This document shows, piece by piece, positions 52,419 to 57,500 of a DNA stretch of 57,500 nucleotides. Both the position numbers and the translations under genes were made by a program. The notes beneath the pieces were generated by a model. It saw nothing but the letters and a program-made list of their open reading frames with translations, had not been told where the DNA came from and did not search any database. This stretch comes from Prorocentrum cordatum (lineage: Eukaryota; Sar; Dinophyceae; Prorocentrales; Prorocentraceae). The stretch is taken from NCBI GenBank assembly GCA_963575745.1, contig CAUYUJ010003047.1, forward strand, positions 143,814 to 201,313. The letters run 5' to 3'. Each line of letters starts with the position of its first letter. The first letter of the stretch is position 1.

Positions 52419-52845
52419 TGTCGGTATATTGACGCACGCAAGAGCCACGCGCACTTTGTGCGAGCTTACGTTCTTTAGTGGCCATTTGCATGGCAATCAC
52501 CCCTCCCACCGCCAATTCTGCAACGGATCGCGCCGGTGGTTGTCCCAGGTCAGTTTCTCATGCATGTACTTACTCGCCGTCGCTCGGACGTCCATTTCCC
52601 GTGCATGTTTGCGGTTTCGTGCGTGTTTTTGTTTCCTCGATGGTCCAGGATGGTCCTCGTGGTTCCTCGCCGAGAAAAAATGCACACGTCCAAGCGATGC
52701 AAAGATTACTCATTAATTAGTGTTTGTATACTGACGCACACAAGATGCACGCGCACTTTGCGAGAGCTTACGTTCTTGAGTGACCATTTGCACGGCAATC
52801 ACCCCGCCCACCGCCAATTCTGCTACGGATCGCGAAACCTTTGCC
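52419..52845 (+). repeat. ~303-bp direct duplication around a MITE
   Basis: GAGCTTACGTTCTTTAGTGG and CACCGCCAATTCTGCAACGG at 52,460-52,520 recur with changes at 52,765-52,830. Confidence 0.85.
52580..52697. mobile_element. MITE-like element, 118 bp, copy 3 of 3
   Basis: TCGCTCGGACGT left, ACGTCCAAGCGA right (one mismatch); interior closely matches 13,526-13,641. Confidence 0.8.
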
Positions 52846-52904
52846 GGCACGACCACGACCACAAACTCTACCCCTTCCTTCGCCACAATCGGTATCGACT
52901 CCTC

Positions 52905-52985
52905 CTCCTTCTCTTTCTCCTCATCCTCCTCCTCTTTTTCTTCTTCTTCTTCTTCTTCTTCTTCATCTTCCTCCTCCATCCCTCT
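52905..52985. repeat. CTC/TTC microsatellite
   Basis: CTCCTC and TTCTTC runs. Confidence 0.95.
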
Positions 52986-53295
52986 TCCTTATAAACACCT
53001 CCCCCCTGCCCCACCCCCAAGCGTGTTACCAGGGCGGGCTAGGCGCTTCGCCTGAGACGTCCTCGCCATTTCTGATATCGACGCTTCCAACATGCAAACA
53101 GCTTGACAGATGCAGCGCCAGTCGATCTCAAACTGTGACTCTCGTGGTAGGGTCGCGCACGTTCCCTGGGACAGTCCACGGCAGCTGGACGGACGGAGGG
53201 CCCCTCCCAACCTCAGAGTGTGGCCCTCGCCCTGGCGCAGCGCGCGCTCGCCCGCAGGGTCTGCCCCTGATTTATGGATGGAAGGCGGCTCCTTT

Positions 53296-53510
53296 TCGAG
53301 ATGTGGCCCTCGGCTGAGCGCCGCGCGCATTCGTCTTAACAAGCTACAAGAGCTTCACGGATTGAATGCGTGTCGTTTTCAAAATGTGGCCCTCGGCTGA
53401 GCGCCGCGCGCATTCGTCTTAACAAGCTATAAGAGCTTCACGGATTGAGTGCGTGTCGCTTTCAAAACGTGGCCCTCGGCTCAGCGCCGCGCGCGTTCGT
53501 CTTGCGCGTC
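53296..53510 (+). repeat. 84-bp tandem repeat, three units
   Basis: TGGCCCTCGGCTGAGCGCCG at 53,303, 53,386 and 53,470; units 1 and 2 nearly identical through TTAACAAGCTA-AAGAGCTTCA. Confidence 0.95.
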
Positions 53511-53515
53511 TGCAG

Positions 53516-53716
53516 CGGTTTCAGAGACTCGTGCGGTCGAAGTCGCAGGAAGGATTCTCGAGCACAGATGAGGACTGCCAGGACGCAGCAGCAATTACTG
53601 ATGGTGAACATGTCAGGAATGGCGCCCTGGCAAGAATTACGCAGTTTTGTCGGGGCGCAGCGGTCACGCTGATCCGCGGCGTTGAAGGTTCAGGAGTGGT
53701 GCTTTGGCACGACTGA
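53516..53716 (+). CDS. Terminal exon candidate, unknown protein
   Basis: Follows CGTCTGCAG| (acceptor-like). The plus-strand frame reads RFQRLVRSKSQEGFSSTDED, CQDAAAITDGEHVRNGALAR, ITQFCRGAAVTLIRGVEG and ends SGVVLWHD, stop at 53,714-53,716. Balanced composition, mixed helix and strand residues, no repeat in it. The frame is open upstream into the 84-bp tandem repeat, where it is probably intron. Product not recognised. Confidence 0.45.
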   Translation, partial: RFQRLVRSKSQEGFSSTDEDCQDAAAITDGEHVRNGALARITQFCRGAAVTLIRGVEGSGVVLWHD

Positions 53717-53894
53717 TGATCATCAGGCGGCTGTCTTCAAATAGGCAATAAGCCACTTCCCAGAATGACGAGCAGTTCCGTGCGAACCTGTGGAGAGGGA
53801 ACCTGGAGGGAGGACGGTGTATTACAACCTCGTTGATGCGTCTTGGGCTTGTGCTGGTCCTCCTCCACCTTCTCCCTCCTCCTCCCTCCTCCTC

Positions 53895-54050
53895 CTCCTC
53901 CTCCTCCTCCTCCTCCTCCTCCTCCTCCTCCTCCGCCTCCCTCCTCCTCCCTCCTCCTCCCTCCTCCTCCTCCTCTACCTCTCGCCTACCTCCCTCCTCC
54001 TCCCTCCTCATCCTCCTCCTCCCCATCCTTCCTCCGCCTCCTCGTGCGCT
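53895..54050. repeat. CTC microsatellite
   Basis: CTCCTC runs with CCCTCCT variants. Confidence 0.95.
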
Positions 54051-54059
54051 GCTCGTGCA

Positions 54060-55310
54060 TCTTGGTACAGAGGGACTGGGGGGCATCTTGCGGGTGTCTC
54101 GACGGCACGGGGGATCCCCCTGGGTTCCCTGCGCTGTTCTGAGCCTCTTGAAGCTTCTGGGGTCCAAGCTTGGGGGTGGGACTCGAGATGTCGGTGCTTG
54201 GGTGGTCCGTTGTCTCCTCGTGGTGCTTTCTTGGCTGCCTCGGGGGCCCTCTTGGAGACCCTCGTGGGCCGCCTTGGGTTCTTCGGGGGTGCGCTTGGAG
54301 GCCCCTGCGGCAATCATGGGGCAACATTGGACCACTCTTGGCCCGTCGTGGCAAGTCAGGGGCTCGAAAACAGCATCCGAACATCGCATAGGAGACCCAC
54401 AAACAGCCAACGGTCTTTCCCTCTCGGGGTCCTCTTGAGGGCCCTCTGGGAACGCCTTGAAGCGTCTTGGAGGCCCCTGGGGCTGTCTTGAAGCCGTCCT
54501 TGGCCGTCCTGGAACGCTCTGGGTCCATGTCCGAGTCCTCTGGGATCGTCTGGGGGGGCACCCGGACCCTTTTGGCTCGTCCTGGGTGCCCCTGGTCCCG
54601 GGAGTGCGCCTGGGGGCGTGTGTCAGGAGCGCCGTGCCTCCCATCCCGCCTCATGCGAGGGCTGTGGCTGAGGCGTCGAGCTTCGGGACGCCTGTCCGGC
54701 TCTCTTCGGATGCCTCTCGGGTACCGTGGAGGGCGGCTCGGGGCTCTCTCGGGAGCCTCTTAGGGGCCTCTTGGGGTCTCTTGTTGACAGGGGGCTTGTT
54801 TGGGCATCCTGGGGATCCAGGTGCGCCGAGGGGTCGACATGTTGGTTCGTGCTCCACCTCTGGAATCGATTTTGGGCGGTTCCTGGGGTGGTCTTGGCTG
54901 TCTTGGAAGTCTCTTGGGCCGTCTCGGGCCTCTTGGGCGCACACTTGGGAGCCTTTTAGCGCCTCGCAGCGATTTTCGGGGCCTCTAAAATAGTCTTGGA
55001 GGGCCAGGAAGCCGAAACAACGAAAACTCGAAAACCTTCAAACACATACGGAAAACCAGCGAATGTTGATTCTTATGGCCCTTTCGGTGTGCCTCTTGGC
55101 ACATTCCTGGAGCGTCTTGGAAGCGTTTTGGGTCGTCTGAAAACTCTCATGGAGCGTCTTTGGGACGTATTAGGCCCCACCTGGAGACCATCAAGGGCGT
55201 CTGGGAGAAATTGCTCGGCGACTCGGGGCCCCCTTGGGCCGTCTGGCGTACCTCTTGGGACGTCTCGGAAGCCTCTTGGGACGGGCCGGGGCCCTTGGTC
55301 CCACTATGCG
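54060..55310 (+). repeat. TCTTGG-type ~10-bp array
   Basis: Plus-strand array with islands at 54,360-54,425 (GCTCGAAAACAGCATCCGAA) and 55,005-55,075 (GAAACAACGAAAACTCGAAA). Confidence 0.85.
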
Positions 55311-55364
55311 ATGTCGTGCCTCGGGACCTGGGCCCCCTGGCCTCGAAAACCAGGGTCCGTACAT

Positions 55365-56217
55365 ATCTATATATACATATATACATCTATAGGTATGTAT
55401 ATATATATATATACATGTACACATCTATAGGCGCGTGTACGTGTGTATCTGTACGTGGGTGTCTAGATACGACTGTGTATATAGATGTGTACATGTATGT
55501 GTACATGTATATGCGTATGTATATGCATACGTATGAGTGTATGGGGTTGTATGTTTCATGTGAATGTATATATTGACATATGTATGTATGCATGTATGGA
55601 TGTATGTATGTGTGTATACATGCATGTATGTATGTATGTGTGTATGTGTATGCGTGTGTATGTATGTATGTATGTATGCATGCATGCATGTACGTATGCA
55701 TGTGCGTACGTACGCTTGTTGCGTATACGTATATATGCATGCACGTGTGTATGTATGTATGTACGTACGTACGTGTGTATGTATATTTGAAGGTAGGTGT
55801 GTACGTTTGTATGTATATATGTGCGTACATACCCATGTATGTACACGTGCACGTATGCGTGTATGTGTGTATGTGTGTATGTATGTATGTAGGTAGGCCT
55901 GTTGGTACGTATGTACGTATGTGTATATATTTGTATGGATGTACGTACGCATGTGTGTATGCATTCATGCATGCATTTACGCAGGTATGTAAACATGTAT
56001 GGAGTATAGGTGTATGTATGCATGCATGCATGCATGCATGTATACATGCATGTATGTATGTATGTATGTATGTAGGTATGTAGGTGGGTAAGCAGGTAGG
56101 TATTTCGTTAGGTAGGTAGGTAGGACAAGTAGGTCGGTAGGTGTGGATGTGCGTATATGTGTGTATACAAATAAAGAGAGAGCGAGAGAGAGAGACATAC
56201 CCTCATACACATACACA

Positions 56218-56245
<28 letters not shown>
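55365..56245. repeat. GTAT tetranucleotide array, ~880 bp
   Basis: TATGTATG, GCATGCAT, GTACGTAC and GTAG runs, ending in a TA tract. Gives Cys/Tyr/Met-rich frames that are not genes. Confidence 0.95.
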
Positions 56246-56249
<4 letters not shown>

Positions 56250-56289
56250 CTAGAACCACGCGCGCGCTACGCGCGCGCTTAGGTTCTAG
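56250..56289. repeat. 40-bp CG-rich hairpin
   Basis: CTAGAACC pairs with GGTTCTAG, enclosing CGCGCGCG and GCGCGCGC arms. Confidence 0.9.
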
Positions 56290-56629
56290 CTTCGTCCGGG
56301 GCAACGGCCAAACAACGGACGAGGAGGTTGAAGGCTGACTGCACTTCGGTTATTCGTCGAGTTTCGCGGTCGCGGTTCGAAAAAGCTTTTGAGCGCTCCT
56401 CGCCCCCAGGCGGCCCGAGGCGGCCGAAAACGACACCTCTTCCTCGTCCTCCTCTTTCCCCCTGCTCTTCCTACTGGTCTCACTCATTAATATCTAATTA
56501 CTACACCATCGTAAAATAATTTCAAACCTTACTATTCCTCCGCCCCCCTTCCTCCCTCCTCCTCTTTTCCATACATACTCATAACTTTATATCTTACTAC
56601 TCTTACCGCATCATCACCTTCTCCTCCTT

Positions 56630-57376
56630 ACTTCAATCCTCCTCCTCCTCTTCCACTTCCTCCTCCACACCGCCTCCTCCTCCTACTCCTCCCCCCTCCT
56701 CTCCTCCCCTCATCCTATTCATCAGCACCCATCATTCATCACCATCGCCCTCACCATCCACCAAATCATCTTCATCATGTTCATCCTCCTCTCTCCTCCT
56801 TCATCCTCTCCTCCTCTCCCTCCTCCTCCTCCCCCTCCTCCTCCTCACCCTCCTTCCTCCTTCCCTCCTCCTCCTCTTCCTCGCCCCCCTCCTCCGCCTC
56901 CTCCTCCTCGTCGTCCTCCTCCTCCTCCTCCTCTCACTCCTCCTTCTCCTGCTCCTTCTCCCCCCCCGTTCAGACTACATGGCTCGCCAAACGGCACTAC
57001 GACGCCGCGGAAGCATTGGGCCACATCAGATAAAGGGAACACTCGGGGGAGGCCTCCCTCTTGCTCTTCCTCCTCCTTGTCTCCTCTTCCCTCTGCATCC
57101 TCCTCCTCCTCCTCCTACTTCCTTCCTCCGCCCCTTTCCTCCTCCTCCTCGTTTCCTCGTCCTCCTTCCTCCTCCTCCTCCTTCCGCCTGCTCCTCCCCC
57201 ATCCTCCTCCTTCTCCTCCCTCCCTACCCCCCCCTCCTACTCTCCTAATTCCTCCTCCTCCTTCTACTCTCCCCCCCACCCTCCCCCCACTCATCCTCCC
57301 TCCTCCTCATCCTCCTCCGCTTTTTTTTTTTTTTTTTTTTTTCCCTCCTACTTCCTCTTCCTCCTTCCATCCTCCC

Positions 57377-57415
<39 letters not shown>

Positions 57416-57420
57416 GATCA
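56630..57420. repeat. CTC-rich polypyrimidine tract, poly-T and ATC repeat
   Basis: CTCCTC variants throughout, an exact T-tract of about 22 at 57,322-57,343, then ATC repeats. No gene. Confidence 0.9.
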
Positions 57421-57500
57421 TTCAATTCATCATAATCATCCATCATCATCATCACCAGCATTCAGCACCCTCATCATCATCATTCATCCCTCTTTCCATC

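Noticed and set aside
55387-56216. Cys/Tyr/Met-rich frames
   Set aside because: GTAT tetranucleotide repeat read in three frames; not a cysteine-rich protein.

Overview
This window reads as nuclear DNA of a dinoflagellate. The main evidence is three copies of the dinoflagellate trans-spliced leader (DinoSL), written into the genome on the minus strand at 7,218-7,239, 14,314-14,335 and 23,901-23,922. Two of the three clearly sit at the head of runs of older, shortened leader copies. Supporting evidence is the PPR-type module family (core SYNVGISACEKGEQWQ) common in dinoflagellates, the high GC content, the scarcity of genes and the very large amount of simple and tandem repeat. No bacterial signature (operons, ribosome binding sites, tRNA or rRNA genes) is visible, and species cannot be fixed from the sequence.

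Layout. 1-1.9 kb: an ~82-bp minisatellite. 2.07-11.0 kb: a long segment present twice (about 2.07-3.98 and 9.45-11.03 kb), enclosing a small secreted-protein gene (6,400-6,918, minus) with a leader copy upstream, PPR-type fragments and arrays of a TCTTGG-type ~10-bp repeat. 11.1-11.5 kb: a newly recognisable insertion element inside a split PPR-associated module. 13.8-14.3 kb: a PPR gene fragment headed by three leader copies in a row. 14.5-16.0 kb: acidic GAC repeat and CCAAGA arrays. 16.0-17.0 kb: minus-strand coding-like segments. 17-22 kb: inverted-repeat elements, trinucleotide, GAT and TA repeats. 22.42-23.94 kb: the best-supported locus, a retroposed trans-spliced mRNA (minus strand) encoding a secreted cysteine-rich protein, with 21-bp target-site duplications, a full leader at its 5' end and an A-tract at its 3' end. 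24-30.5 kb: a 21-bp minisatellite, ACAG/ATC/ACT microsatellites, repeated ~140-bp units and a second copy of the insertion element. 31-42 kb: several coding-like exons on both strands among inverted-repeat (MITE-like) elements, including a 158-bp family with a nested insertion. 42-57.5 kb: mostly repeats, with a possible membrane-protein exon at 44.3-44.7 kb and a terminal exon at 53.5 kb.

How it fits together. Genes here are few and small, and those on firmest ground are recycled mRNAs, as known from dinoflagellate cDNA retroposition. Everything between them is built from a limited set of short mobile or tandem units: at least three MITE-like families seen in two or more copies, several single inverted-repeat elements, an array-bodied mobile element, and ~10-bp phased GC-rich arrays that flip orientation block by block. 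Most long open frames are translations of these repeats and are not listed as genes.
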